A stretch of DNA of 64,000 nucleotides from CAYMGQ01 sp964390055 (GTDB lineage: Bacteria > Bacillota > Clostridia > Peptostreptococcales > Natronincolaceae). The stretch lies in contig CAYMGQ010000003.1 in NCBI GenBank assembly GCA_964390055.1, positions 1 through 64,000 on the forward strand, written 5' to 3'. Shown here piece after piece: positions 52,144 to 60,566 of this stretch. The position numbers and the translations under genes are program-made. Under the pieces are notes generated by a model that worked only from the letters and a program-made list of their open reading frames with translations, was not told the DNA's origin and did not search any database. Position 1 is the stretch's first letter. Each line of letters starts with the position of its first letter.

Positions 52144-52593
52144 TTGGGCTTTTTTAATGGAGTATTTAATAATGACATTTTGATAGCATCTATCTTAGCA
52201 TGGCTGGCAGCCCAAACTTTAAAAGTCGTCCATACCTTAATAGCTGACAAACATTTTAATTTGTCTCGACTAGTTGGTTCTGGGGGCATGCCAAGCTCAC
52301 ACTCCTCATTTGTTATGGCCTTGACCTCCTCAATCGGTTTAAAACATGGATGGGATTCTACAATTTTTGCAATATCCTTTGTGTTTTCTATGGTTATAAT
52401 GTATGATGCTGCTGGTGTTAGAAATGCTGTTGGAAAACAGGCTATTATAATAAATAAAATAATAGAAGATATACAAGATAAAAAAGAAAAAAAAATAACA
52501 GAGCAAAGATTAAAGGAACTTATAGGCCATACACCAATTGAGGTTATAATAGGGGCAATTCTAGGAATAATTATAGCCAAAATTATCATTTGA
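52144..52593 (+). CDS. Divergent PAP2 family membrane protein (DUF212/YuiD)
   Basis: The 149-residue protein has a TTG start behind AAGGAGGAAGG. Four membrane helices and the family motifs SRLVGSGGMPSSHSSFV, MYDAAGVR and IGHTPIEVI, which retain the histidine set of PAP2-type phosphatases. A lipid-phosphate role is plausible, such as polyprenyl diphosphate hydrolysis, given ispA beside it, but unproven. It ends just before the OLE RNA promoter. Confidence 0.88.
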   Translation: MGFFNGVFNNDILIASILAWLAAQTLKVVHTLIADKHFNLSRLVGSGGMPSSHSSFVMALTSSIGLKHGWDSTIFAISFVFSMVIMYDAAGVRNAVGKQAIIINKIIEDIQDKKEKKITEQRLKELIGHTPIEVIIGAILGIIIAKIII

Positions 52594-52618
52594 TTTTTTA
52601 AAATACATATGTTATAAT
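52590..52618 (+). promoter_or_regulatory. Promoter of the OLE RNA
   Basis: TTGATT (52590-52595) and TATAAT (52613-52618) with a 17-base spacer, overlapping the stop codon of the DUF212 gene. It predicts a transcript starting near 52625. Confidence 0.7.
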
Positions 52619-52624
52619 TTTTGC

Positions 52625-53190
52625 TACGTTGTCTGTAGTGGTGCAGTATCCTAGTCAGTTAAATTAACTTTGAAGGCGGGGCTAAAAATCCGTCGAAGGG
52701 CATATCGATGAAGTTCTTGGTTATGGCTTCTGACGCCCAGTTGGGGGTCGTATCTGAGAGTAAGGAGATGGGGGCGATCTGCAAAGGCATGCGGGCGTTG
52801 ACCCTCGCTTCGTGGAGGCCACATATGATTTCTAAAATTAGATGTGGAAGAAACCTATTGCTTTGTGCATCAATTTGCGCAAATCGTAGAGTAGCCTGCC
52901 TTGAGTGAAGTAGGCGGATAAATAGATCAGGTTTTTAATATCAGGGCCCGATAAAGAAAACTATTGCTGTTTGAAACCTGTTTTGCAAAAGAGGCTAAGA
53001 GTTAATTTAATCTGTTGAGGAAAACTCCTAGGCTGTTCAATGAGAGGTATATTAAAGATTACAGTGCGGACTAAGTGGTATTCCAGTCCTGTTTTTGGTG
53101 ACAAGGCAGAATTCTGTTTAAAGGGTAACCGCTATCATGGTGACAGGTAGCACAGATTTGGGAAATCCTACTGGACCTAAGCCGTAAAAT
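52625..53190 (+). ncRNA. ole: OLE RNA (ornate, large, extremophilic RNA)
   Basis: A 700-base gap without a credible gene has much higher GC than its surroundings and is rich in stems: CCACAT/ATGTGG (52819-52847), CAGGTTT/AAACCTG (52928-52980), GGACT/AGTCC (53068-53089) and GCTATC/GGTAGC (53131-53151). GG-CAGTA at 52640-52648 can pair with TACTG-CC at 53169-53177, closing the whole domain. Length (about 570 bases), position between ispA and dxs, and the oapA gene directly downstream are the recognised context of OLE RNA, a membrane-associated ribonucleoprotein linked to alcohol, cold and magnesium stress in alkaliphilic relatives. Ends are estimates. GGTGAC segments near 53097 and 53139 are candidate kink-turn elements. 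Identification is from context and structure, not from a covariance search. Confidence 0.9.
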
Positions 53191-53211
53191 TTATTTAATA
53201 TACTACCACTA

Positions 53212-53248
53212 TTTTGAGGCTGATAGCATGGTGCTATCAGCCTCAAAA
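53212..53248 (+). terminator. Perfect 17-bp hairpin between OLE RNA and oapA
   Basis: TTTTGAGGCTGATAGCA pairs perfectly with its complement across a TGG loop. The tail AAAATTTATC has no proper T-run, so it may be the processed 3' end of OLE RNA, an attenuator, or a leaky terminator before oapA. A second AT-rich palindrome (ATCATATT...AATATGAT) and a TATAAT box (53271-53276) follow. Confidence 0.75.
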
Positions 53249-53303
53249 TTTATCATATTAAATATGATATTATAATAGTGGCTTGTGATTGGAGGGGTGG
53301 TTT

Positions 53304-53903
53304 TTGGCGGGAAAGGATAATAATAAGCTGTGGAAAAAATACAATTTCAAATGGGTTGTTATTATTACTATCTGGACATTTTTGCTGACCCTTATAATAA
53401 GTGTTGTATCTGAGGTTCTATTATTAAAAACTAGATTAATATTTGCATTTATAATATTAATTATAATTATTTTAACTGGAATAGTTTTTGATATAATAGG
53501 TATAGCTATTACAGTAGCATCAGATAAGCCATTTCATGCTATGGCGGCTGATAAGGTAGATGGAGCTATTTATGCTATAAAACTATTAAATAATGCTGGT
53601 CCAGTGTCTAATTTCTGTAATGATGTAATAGGAGATATTTGCGGGATTGTAAGCGGGGCGGCGGGCATAAGTATAGTGCTAAACTTGTCTAATTTATACT
53701 TTGTTACTAACAGAGCCATAATAATGATTATAATAAGCAGTTGTATTGCTGCAATGACAGTTGGGGGAAAGGCCATAGGGAGAAGCGTAGCGATTATAAG
53801 CTGCCACGATATTGTTTTTAAGACAGCTAGATTCATAGAATTTGTTGAAAACAAATTAAAGTTTAATATAATAATGAAATCAAAAAATAAGAATGAGGGA
53901 TGA
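53304..53903 (+). CDS. oapA: OLE-associated protein A (OapA)
   Basis: The protein has 199 residues. The TTG start (MAGKDNNK) lies six bases after GGAGGGG; a TTG five codons earlier precedes the SD. Membrane helices are predicted at about 16-38, 43-70, 108-125 and 132-155. The loop VASDKPFHAMAADKVDGA and the SNFCNDVIGDICGIVSG segment resemble the membrane part of DUF21/CNNM-type proteins. OapA is the integral membrane partner that binds OLE RNA and brings it to the membrane. Adjacency to the RNA supports the name; nine bases separate it from dxs. Confidence 0.88.
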   Translation: MAGKDNNKLWKKYNFKWVVIITIWTFLLTLIISVVSEVLLLKTRLIFAFIILIIIILTGIVFDIIGIAITVASDKPFHAMAADKVDGAIYAIKLLNNAGPVSNFCNDVIGDICGIVSGAAGISIVLNLSNLYFVTNRAIIMIIISSCIAAMTVGGKAIGRSVAIISCHDIVFKTARFIEFVENKLKFNIIMKSKNKNEG

Positions 53904-53912
53904 TGGATATTT

Positions 53913-55817
53913 ATGGATAAATATTTAAGTGGTATTGATACTCCTGCAGATTTACAAAAGCTTAATAATTACCAGATTGAAGCCTTATCTAGAGAAATTA
54001 GGGAATATCTTATTAATTCTATTTCCAAAACAGGGGGACATTTAGCATCAAATCTAGGAATTGTTGAATTGACATTAGCATTACATACGGTATTTGATAC
54101 ATTACAAGATAAAATAGTTTGGGATGTTGGTCACCAATGTTATGTTCATAAATTAATTACAGGTAGAAAGGAAAAATTCCATACTTTAAGACAATATAAA
54201 GGTCTGAGTGGTTTTCCTAAAAGATCAGAAAGCCCACATGATCATTTTAACACTGGGCACAGTAGCACCTCAATATCTGCTGCCTTGGGCATGGCTATAG
54301 CAAGGGATTTAGACAAGAAAGACCATTCTGTTGTTTCTGTGATAGGGGATGGGGCATTAACAGGAGGATTAGCTTTTGAGGCCCTTAATCATGCTGGACA
54401 AGGCAAAAAAAATATGCTTGTAGTCTTAAATGATAATGAGATGTCAATTTCACAAAATGTGGGTGGTTTATCTAATTATTTAAACAAAATAAGAACTAAT
54501 GCTATATATTCTAAAGTTAAAGACGATTTCGAAAGTCTTATTAATCATATTCCTGGATTTGGCAAAACAGTAATTAAAACTGCAGAAAAGGCCAAAGAAC
54601 GCATTAAATATTTGTTCGTGCCTGGTGTATTATTTGAAGAATTAGGTTTTAATTATATAGGACCAATTGATGGGCACAACTATGGTGAGTTGTGTAAAGT
54701 ATTTAGTGCTTATAAAAATATGAAAGGGCCTGTATTAGTTCATGTTATTACTAAAAAAGGAAAAGGATATGCAATAGCTGAAAAACAGCCAGACAAATTT
54801 CATGGGGTCGGGGCTTTTGATATAGTTACTGGGGCAGCTCAATCAAAGAATAAGAAAAAATCATATTCACAAATAGCCGGTGATACACTTATTAACTGTG
54901 CTAAAAAAGATAAAAGAGTTGTGGCCATAACTGCAGCCATGCCAGGAGGAACAGGGTTAAAAGAATTTTCTAAAAAATTTACTAATAGATTTTTCGATGT
55001 TGGTATAGCAGAACAACATGCCATAACTCTTGCTGCAGGAATGGCAGCAGAGGGATATAAACCTTTTGTAGCAATTTATTCTACCTTTTTACAAAGGGGA
55101 TATGATCAAATAATTCATGATGTTTGTCTACAAAACCTACCTGTAACTTTTTTAGTAGATCGGGCTGGACTAGTAGGGGCTGATGGTGAGACCCATCATG
55201 GTGTTTTTGATATATCTTATTTACTATCTATACCAAATTTAACGGTTATGGCTCCCAAAGATGGTCTGGAATTGGAGGAAATGATCAAATATTCACTTGG
55301 GGCAAAATTCCCTATATCCATCAGATATCCAAGAGGCGAAGCAGAACAAATTGAGTTACCTTCAAATAAGGAAATTAAATTAGGCCAAGGGGAAATTCTC
55401 TATGAAAAAGGAGAGGATGCTTTGATTATACCTGTGGGTCATATGAATTCAATAGCTCTACAAGTGGCTAGAAAACTATATAAAAATAAGACAATTAAAA
55501 CCACAGTTATTAACCCAAGGTTTGTTAAACCACTTGATAAAAATTTGATAGTAGAATATGCTAGTAGAAATAAATGGATATATGTATTAGAGGATAATGT
55601 TAAATTAGGTGGCTTTGGAATTCACCTACAGGCCATACTAAATGAATATAATATTAGCAGCAAGGTAGAGGTAATAGCATTGCCGGATAAATTTATTGAG
55701 CATGGGAAGGTTGAACTTTTATATGATTTGTATGGTCTGAATATAGAAAAATTATACAAAAAAATAGTTGATGACTTAGGTAAAATTTATCCTAAGAATA
55801 TTGCGGCTACAAGATGA
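53913..55817 (+). CDS. dxs: 1-deoxy-D-xylulose-5-phosphate synthase
   Basis: The 634-residue thiamine-diphosphate enzyme condenses pyruvate and glyceraldehyde 3-phosphate, the first step of DXP isoprenoid synthesis. It shows GHLASNLGIVELT, the GDGALTGGLAFEALNHAG metal/ThDP motif (GDG...N), DNEMSISQNVGG, and the transketolase-like pyrimidine part FDVGIAEQHAIT and DRAGLVGADGETHHG. Co-directional with oapA and in a unit with it. It shares the pathway with ispA upstream. Confidence 0.97.
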   Translation: MDKYLSGIDTPADLQKLNNYQIEALSREIREYLINSISKTGGHLASNLGIVELTLALHTVFDTLQDKIVWDVGHQCYVHKLITGRKEKFHTLRQYKGLSGFPKRSESPHDHFNTGHSSTSISAALGMAIARDLDKKDHSVVSVIGDGALTGGLAFEALNHAGQGKKNMLVVLNDNEMSISQNVGGLSNYLNKIRTNAIYSKVKDDFESLINHIPGFGKTVIKTAEKAKERIKYLFVPGVLFEELGFNYIGPIDGHNYGELCKVFSAYKNMKGPVLVHVITKKGKGYAIAEKQPDKFHGVGAFDIVTGAAQSKNKKKSYSQIAGDTLINCAKKDKRVVAITAAMPGGTGLKEFSKKFTNRFFDVGIAEQHAITLAAGMAAEGYKPFVAIYSTFLQRGYDQIIHDVCLQNLPVTFLVDRAGLVGADGETHHGVFDISYLLSIPNLTVMAPKDGLELEEMIKYSLGAKFPISIRYPRGEAEQIELPSNKEIKLGQGEILYEKGEDALIIPVGHMNSIALQVARKLYKNKTIKTTVINPRFVKPLDKNLIVEYASRNKWIYVLEDNVKLGGFGIHLQAILNEYNISSKVEVIALPDKFIEHGKVELLYDLYGLNIEKLYKKIVDDLGKIYPKNIAATR

Positions 55818-55831
55818 CAGGGGAGTAAAAA

Positions 55832-56638
55832 ATGGGAAATGAAAGATTGGATGTATTACTAGTAAGCAGAGGACTTATTGATAGTAGGGAGAAGGCACGT
55901 ACTACTATTATGGCGGGTCTAGTTTATGTTGATAATCAGAGAATTGATAAGGCGGGTACAAAAATAGATATTAATTCAAAAATTATGGTTAAGGGAAACC
56001 CCCTACCCTATGTAAGTAGGGGAGGGTTAAAACTTGAAAAGGCAATTAAAGATTTTAAAATTAATTTAAAAGATAAAATTTGCATAGATATAGGAGCATC
56101 AACAGGGGGTTTTACGGATTGCATGTTGCAAAATAAAGCTAAAAAAATATATGCTATTGATGTGGGGTATGGGCAACTAGATTGGAAATTAAGACAAAAT
56201 AATAGGGTTATTGTTATGGAAAGAAAAAACATAAGGTATGTTGAAAAAGATGATTTGGATGAGTTAGCAGACTTTGCCGCCATCGACGTATCATTTATCT
56301 CTTTGAAACTTGTAATACCAGTAGTAAAAAACCTTCTTGAGGATTCGGGGGGAATAGTTGCCCTAATAAAACCACAGTTTGAGGTGGGGAAGGGAAAGGT
56401 TGGTAAGGGGGGAGTGGTTCGGGAACTAAGTCTTCACAAAAAAGTTGTATGGGATATAGTAGACTTTATACAGGATTTAGGGTTATATATATTAGATTTT
56501 ACTTATTCACCTGTTCAAGGACCAAAGGGAAATATAGAATATTTATTATATATATCAAAGAATAACGAAGATAAAAATTTACTAGATGAAACCTTGATTA
56601 ATCATGTCCTTAAAGATTCTCACAAAAATTTCAGATAG
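55832..56638 (+). CDS. tlyA: TlyA-family rRNA 2'-O-ribose methyltransferase
   Basis: The 268-residue protein has an S4 RNA-binding domain (about 1-65; RLDVLLVSRGLIDSREKA) followed by an FtsJ-like SAM domain: IDIGASTGGFTDCML (SAM site), DVGYGQLDWKLR, DVSFISLKLVIP and LIKPQFEVGKG. TlyA methylates 16S and/or 23S rRNA. In most Clostridia nadK sits between this gene and argR; here no such gene is found. Confidence 0.94.
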   Translation: MGNERLDVLLVSRGLIDSREKARTTIMAGLVYVDNQRIDKAGTKIDINSKIMVKGNPLPYVSRGGLKLEKAIKDFKINLKDKICIDIGASTGGFTDCMLQNKAKKIYAIDVGYGQLDWKLRQNNRVIVMERKNIRYVEKDDLDELADFAAIDVSFISLKLVIPVVKNLLEDSGGIVALIKPQFEVGKGKVGKGGVVRELSLHKKVVWDIVDFIQDLGLYILDFTYSPVQGPKGNIEYLLYISKNNEDKNLLDETLINHVLKDSHKNFR

Positions 56639-56775
56639 AATATTTATATAAGTTATTGAATAAAGTTAAATATTTGAAGGAAATTGTTATACTGTGGAGA
56701 ATTATTAATATATAGTTATTTATAGGGAAATAAAATATAATAAATACCCAGACATTTTGGGTAGGGAGGGTTTCT

Positions 56776-57222
56776 ATGAAATATACAAGACATGCCCGAA
56801 TATTAGAAATCATAGAAAATAAGGAAATTGAAACTCAGGAAGAATTGTCAGAGGAATTAAAAAAAGTAGGCTTAAATGTAACACAAGCTACCATATCCAG
56901 GGATATAAAAGAGTTGCGTTTAATTAAAGTATTGTCCCAAACTGGGAAATACAAATATGCAACCCTAAATAATCAAGACACTTTCTTGTCCGATAGATTA
57001 GTTAGAATCTTTAAGGACTCTATTGTTTCCTACGACTATGCGGGAAACATACTAGTTTTAAAAACTATTCCGGCTGCCGCACAAACTGCTGCCTCAGCTA
57101 TTGATGCAGCAAATTATGAGGATATCGTGGGAACGGTTGCAGGAGATGATACAGTTTTTGTATTGATTAGGTATCCGGAAAAGATTGGGGAAATAATAGA
57201 AAAGTTCAAAAATCTAATGTAA
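56776..57222 (+). CDS. argR: Arginine repressor ArgR/AhrC
   Basis: The 148-residue protein has an N-terminal winged helix (about 1-70; ETQEELSEELKKVGLNVTQATISRDIKELRL in two helices) and a C-terminal arginine-binding, hexamer-forming domain with SAIDAANYEDIVGTVAGDDTVFV. It binds arginine as corepressor. The position before recN is conserved. The 137-base upstream gap has an AT-rich TTGAAT-like half ARG box but no clear promoter pair. Confidence 0.95.
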   Translation: MKYTRHARILEIIENKEIETQEELSEELKKVGLNVTQATISRDIKELRLIKVLSQTGKYKYATLNNQDTFLSDRLVRIFKDSIVSYDYAGNILVLKTIPAAAQTAASAIDAANYEDIVGTVAGDDTVFVLIRYPEKIGEIIEKFKNLM

Positions 57223-57246
57223 TATAGGTTAAAAGGGGGTGACCCA

Positions 57247-58950
57247 ATGCTACTAGAGTTAGAGATTAAAGACTTTATTCTAATAGATCAGCTGAATTTA
57301 CAATTTAATAAGGGTCTAAACATTTTAACTGGAGAAACAGGGGTTGGAAAATCAATAATTATAGATGCTGTCAATATGGCTATAGGAGAAAGAGCTGATA
57401 GAAACTATGTAAGATCCGGTTCAAGGAAAGCGGTAATTCAGGCAACCTTTGATATCAGTAATATGTTAGATTTAAAACATATACTAGGGGAGCATCAGGT
57501 TGGCCTTGATGATGATAAAATCTTAACGGTAACCCGTGAAATTTATGCTACGGGCAGGAGCATTAGCCGTATAAATGGTGTAATAGTGAATCAATCTATT
57601 TTAAGATCAATCACTGAACATTTAATAGATATTCATGGTCAACATCAACATCAATCGCTATTTAATACAGGTTTTCATATAAATATTTTGGATTTGTACG
57701 CTGGTAGGCCAATGGATACTTTGCTAAGGAAATACTCCAAGGAGTATAATAAATATATAGAATTAATTAAGGAATTAAACAATTTTGATTATGATGAGAT
57801 GGAGCGAGTAAGAAAAATTGATCTTCTAAAATTCCAATTAGAGGAGATAGATGCAGCCCAGCCAATTTTGGAAGAGGAAGAAAAAATAAATCAATTAAGT
57901 GCAATATTAACTAATAGTGAAAAAATACATAGCATTTTAGCAAATATATATCAAAATATATACCAAGGTAACAATGGTCCAAGTGCACTGGGGCAAATAT
58001 CTGAAGCTGTCGGCAGCATACATGAAATATGTAATATTGATGATAAACTAAACTATTTCTACTTAACCTTATTGGAAATTCAAGATAAATTAGGAGATGT
58101 GATAATTGATATACGTAACTATGGGGAAGAAATAGATTTTAATCCCGCATTATTACAAGAAACTCAAGAAAAACTGGATATTATACATAACCTTAAGAGA
58201 AAGTATGGCAAATCAATCGATGAAATTTTTAAATACAAGGAGATTATAGAATTTGAACTAGATAGTTATATTAATAGTGAAAAACGAATTTTAGAGATTA
58301 AAAACAAAATAAATGAGATTGAAAAGTATTTAACTGGTTTATCCAAAAAAATTAATAAGTTAAGAGTTAAAACTGCTAAATCCTTTGAGGAAAAATTGGT
58401 AAATACACTAGCAAAATTAAACATGGGGAGAATTTCATTTTCAATTGAAATAAGCCAGTTGAAGGATGAATCTGGGAATTTGAAGTTTACAGCTAGAGGC
58501 AGCGATAGGGTTGAATTTATGATATCTACTAATAAAGGAGAACCTTTAAAGCCCCTATCTAAAATAGTTTCAGGCGGAGAAGTATCTCGAATCATGCTAG
58601 CCTTAAAGACCATCCTAGCAGATATAGACAATATACCTGTATTAATTTTTGACGAAATTGATACAGGCATAAGCGGCATTACTGCACAGGTTGTTGCTGA
58701 AAAATTGTATCATATTTCTATAAATCATCAGGTAATCTGCATTACACATTTGCCACAAATTGCAGCGGTTGCTGACACCCATTTTTTAATAGATAAGAAA
58801 ATTATAGAAGATACAACTCAGACTATTGTACAAAAATTGGACAAATATAATAGAGTATATGAACTTGGTAGGTTATTAGGTGGAGACATAACAAAAATTA
58901 CTTTGCAACATGCGGAAGAACTTATTGAAAATGCACGAAAAAGAAATTAA
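57247..58950 (+). CDS. recN: DNA repair protein RecN
   Basis: The 567-residue SMC-like ATPase has Walker A TGETGVGKSIIIDA, the Q-loop region DIHGQHQHQSLF, long coiled coils (about 150-390), signature SGGEVSRIMLALK and Walker B LIFDEIDTGISG. It gathers double-strand breaks. The SD AAGGGGGTGA precedes the ATG. Part of the argR-recN-spoIVB-spo0A order. Confidence 0.96.
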   Translation: MLLELEIKDFILIDQLNLQFNKGLNILTGETGVGKSIIIDAVNMAIGERADRNYVRSGSRKAVIQATFDISNMLDLKHILGEHQVGLDDDKILTVTREIYATGRSISRINGVIVNQSILRSITEHLIDIHGQHQHQSLFNTGFHINILDLYAGRPMDTLLRKYSKEYNKYIELIKELNNFDYDEMERVRKIDLLKFQLEEIDAAQPILEEEEKINQLSAILTNSEKIHSILANIYQNIYQGNNGPSALGQISEAVGSIHEICNIDDKLNYFYLTLLEIQDKLGDVIIDIRNYGEEIDFNPALLQETQEKLDIIHNLKRKYGKSIDEIFKYKEIIEFELDSYINSEKRILEIKNKINEIEKYLTGLSKKINKLRVKTAKSFEEKLVNTLAKLNMGRISFSIEISQLKDESGNLKFTARGSDRVEFMISTNKGEPLKPLSKIVSGGEVSRIMLALKTILADIDNIPVLIFDEIDTGISGITAQVVAEKLYHISINHQVICITHLPQIAAVADTHFLIDKKIIEDTTQTIVQKLDKYNRVYELGRLLGGDITKITLQHAEELIENARKRN

Positions 58951-59049
58951 TACAATTAACGATTATGTAATAATTTGGAGATTAAGATTCAAAAATGAAT
59001 AAATTTAACAATATTATTAAATTTTATGTATCATAATCACTCGTGAAAA

Positions 59050-59078
59050 AAGCCAAATTAATAATAACCATTTGGCTT
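59050..59078 (+). terminator. Hairpin after recN
   Basis: Perfect 9-bp AAGCCAAAT/ATTTGGCTT stem with an 11-base loop, lying immediately before the SD of spoIVB and without a T-run. It could end recN transcripts weakly or mask the spoIVB leader. Confidence 0.5.
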
Positions 59079-59093
59079 GTAGGGAGTGATTTT

Positions 59094-60416
59094 TTGATTT
59101 CAAAAAACAAATCCAAAAAATATTTAAGTGCTGTTTTGTGCGTAATCTTCCTTTTTAGTCTGTATGTTTTGTTTATAGATATTACAGGCGGTACAATGAA
59201 AGAATTTCATATATCTAAAGGGGATAGCTTTATTTTAACACAAAAATTTCCAATATTTTTATCTTGGGCAAGTGGAGAAAATGGCAAGATTATAGAGCTG
59301 CATCATAATTGGAACCATAATAAAATGTTATTTTTGAATAAAGATATACAATTAAAAACTATTGATAAAGGAACGGCGGTATTCAAGCAAAAAGTTTTAG
59401 GATTATTACCATACAGGAATATAAAAGTTAACGTAGTGCCACAATTAAAATTAATACCAGGTGGTCATTCTATAGGAGTAAAACTAAATACTGAAGGGGT
59501 TTTGGTTGTAGGAATAGCTGATATAAAAAATACTAATGGAAAGACTCATAATTTAGCAGAAAAAGATGGTGTAGAAATTGGAGACAGCCTTATTTCCATT
59601 GATAATGAATATATTATTAATGCAGATCATGTAAAGACAATAATTAAGGGTAGCAAGGGTAAAGAATTAACCTTAATCTTAGAAAGGAATGGTAAGCTGT
59701 TTAAGGTTAAGACAAGTCCCATAAAATCTTTAGAAGATGATGAATATAGGCTTGGATTATGGATTAGAGATAAGACTGCAGGTGTTGGTACAATGTCATT
59801 TTTTGAGCCTAGGACAAAAACTTTCGGTGCTTTGGGTCATGGAATAACTGATGTAGACACAGGAAAGATATTATCAATAAAAGATGGTGAAATTATTAAA
59901 TCTCGTGTAATTTCGATAGAAGAGGGCAAACGTGGAAAACCTGGTGAGATAAGGGGTGTTTTCTATGATACAACTAACCCACTTGGTATATTAGAAAAAA
60001 ATACAAATTATGGAGTATATGGTGAATTATTATCAGAATTAAGCAATGATATATATAAAGTACCCCTATCAATAGCCTACCAACATGAGATTAGGGAAGG
60101 TCCGGCCCATATACTAACAACATTAGAGTCAAACAAAATTGAAAGATATGAGGTAGAAGTAATTAAAATCAACTCACAAATGAAAATAAATGGGAAAAGT
60201 ATGATAATAAAAATTACTGATCATGCATTATTAAACAAAACCGGTGGAATTATACAAGGAATGAGTGGAAGTCCTATTATCCAAAACAATAAAATTATAG
60301 GAACGGTAACCCATGTCCTGATTAACGATCCAACTAGAGGTTATGGAATTTTTATCGAGTGGATGTTAGAAGAATCGGGACTATTTGACAAATATTTTGA
60401 AAGCGCTGTAGAATAA
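59094..60416 (+). CDS. spoIVB: Stage IV sporulation serine protease SpoIVB
   Basis: The protein has 440 residues. A TTG six bases after GGGAGTG is the start; an upstream GTG would read through a hairpin and has no SD. One membrane anchor (about 10-28), a PDZ domain (about 120-205; LAEKDGVEIGDSLISI), then the S55 peptidase domain with His in ALGHGITDVDTG (H249) and Ser in GMSGSPII (S393). In Bacillus it is secreted by the forespore and activates SpoIVFB processing of pro-sigma-K, the product of sigK in this window. Confidence 0.96.
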   Translation: MISKNKSKKYLSAVLCVIFLFSLYVLFIDITGGTMKEFHISKGDSFILTQKFPIFLSWASGENGKIIELHHNWNHNKMLFLNKDIQLKTIDKGTAVFKQKVLGLLPYRNIKVNVVPQLKLIPGGHSIGVKLNTEGVLVVGIADIKNTNGKTHNLAEKDGVEIGDSLISIDNEYIINADHVKTIIKGSKGKELTLILERNGKLFKVKTSPIKSLEDDEYRLGLWIRDKTAGVGTMSFFEPRTKTFGALGHGITDVDTGKILSIKDGEIIKSRVISIEEGKRGKPGEIRGVFYDTTNPLGILEKNTNYGVYGELLSELSNDIYKVPLSIAYQHEIREGPAHILTTLESNKIERYEVEVIKINSQMKINGKSMIIKITDHALLNKTGGIIQGMSGSPIIQNNKIIGTVTHVLINDPTRGYGIFIEWMLEESGLFDKYFESAVE

Positions 60417-60471
60417 TAAGGAATTTAGGAGAACGAATTTTTGTATATTTTCGAAGTTTTTTTCAAAAACC

Positions 60472-60499
60472 AGGAGGTATAAAATTCCATTTGTCGAAT
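60472..60499 (+). promoter_or_regulatory. Candidate 0A box and sigma-H-like promoter of spo0A
   Basis: TTGTCGAA (60491-60498) equals the core of the Spo0A-binding 0A box. The same GTCGAAT can serve as a sigma-H -10 (RnnGAAT), with AGGAGGT 14 bases upstream as a partial -35 (two bases longer spacing than usual). Autoregulation by Spo0A and sigma-H is known in Bacillus. Confidence 0.4.
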
Positions 60500-60566
60500 A
60501 CTTTAATTTGAAAAGTAAAGTTAATAAAGAGCTGACAAAGTAAAAATTAGAAATTCAGGGGGGCTT

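Noticed and set aside
52708..52908. A 66-codon open frame inside the 52.6-53.2 kb region
   Set aside because: It lies wholly within the OLE RNA, has no SD, and its odd composition reflects structured RNA rather than protein coding.
59043..59093. An upstream GTG start for spoIVB
   Set aside because: It would place a perfect hairpin inside the coding region and has no SD, whereas the TTG at 59094 has GGGAGTG and a good membrane anchor start.
60418..60440. A second sigma-H promoter (AGGAATT and GAATT) upstream of spo0A
   Set aside because: The spacing between the elements is about five bases too short for sigma-H.
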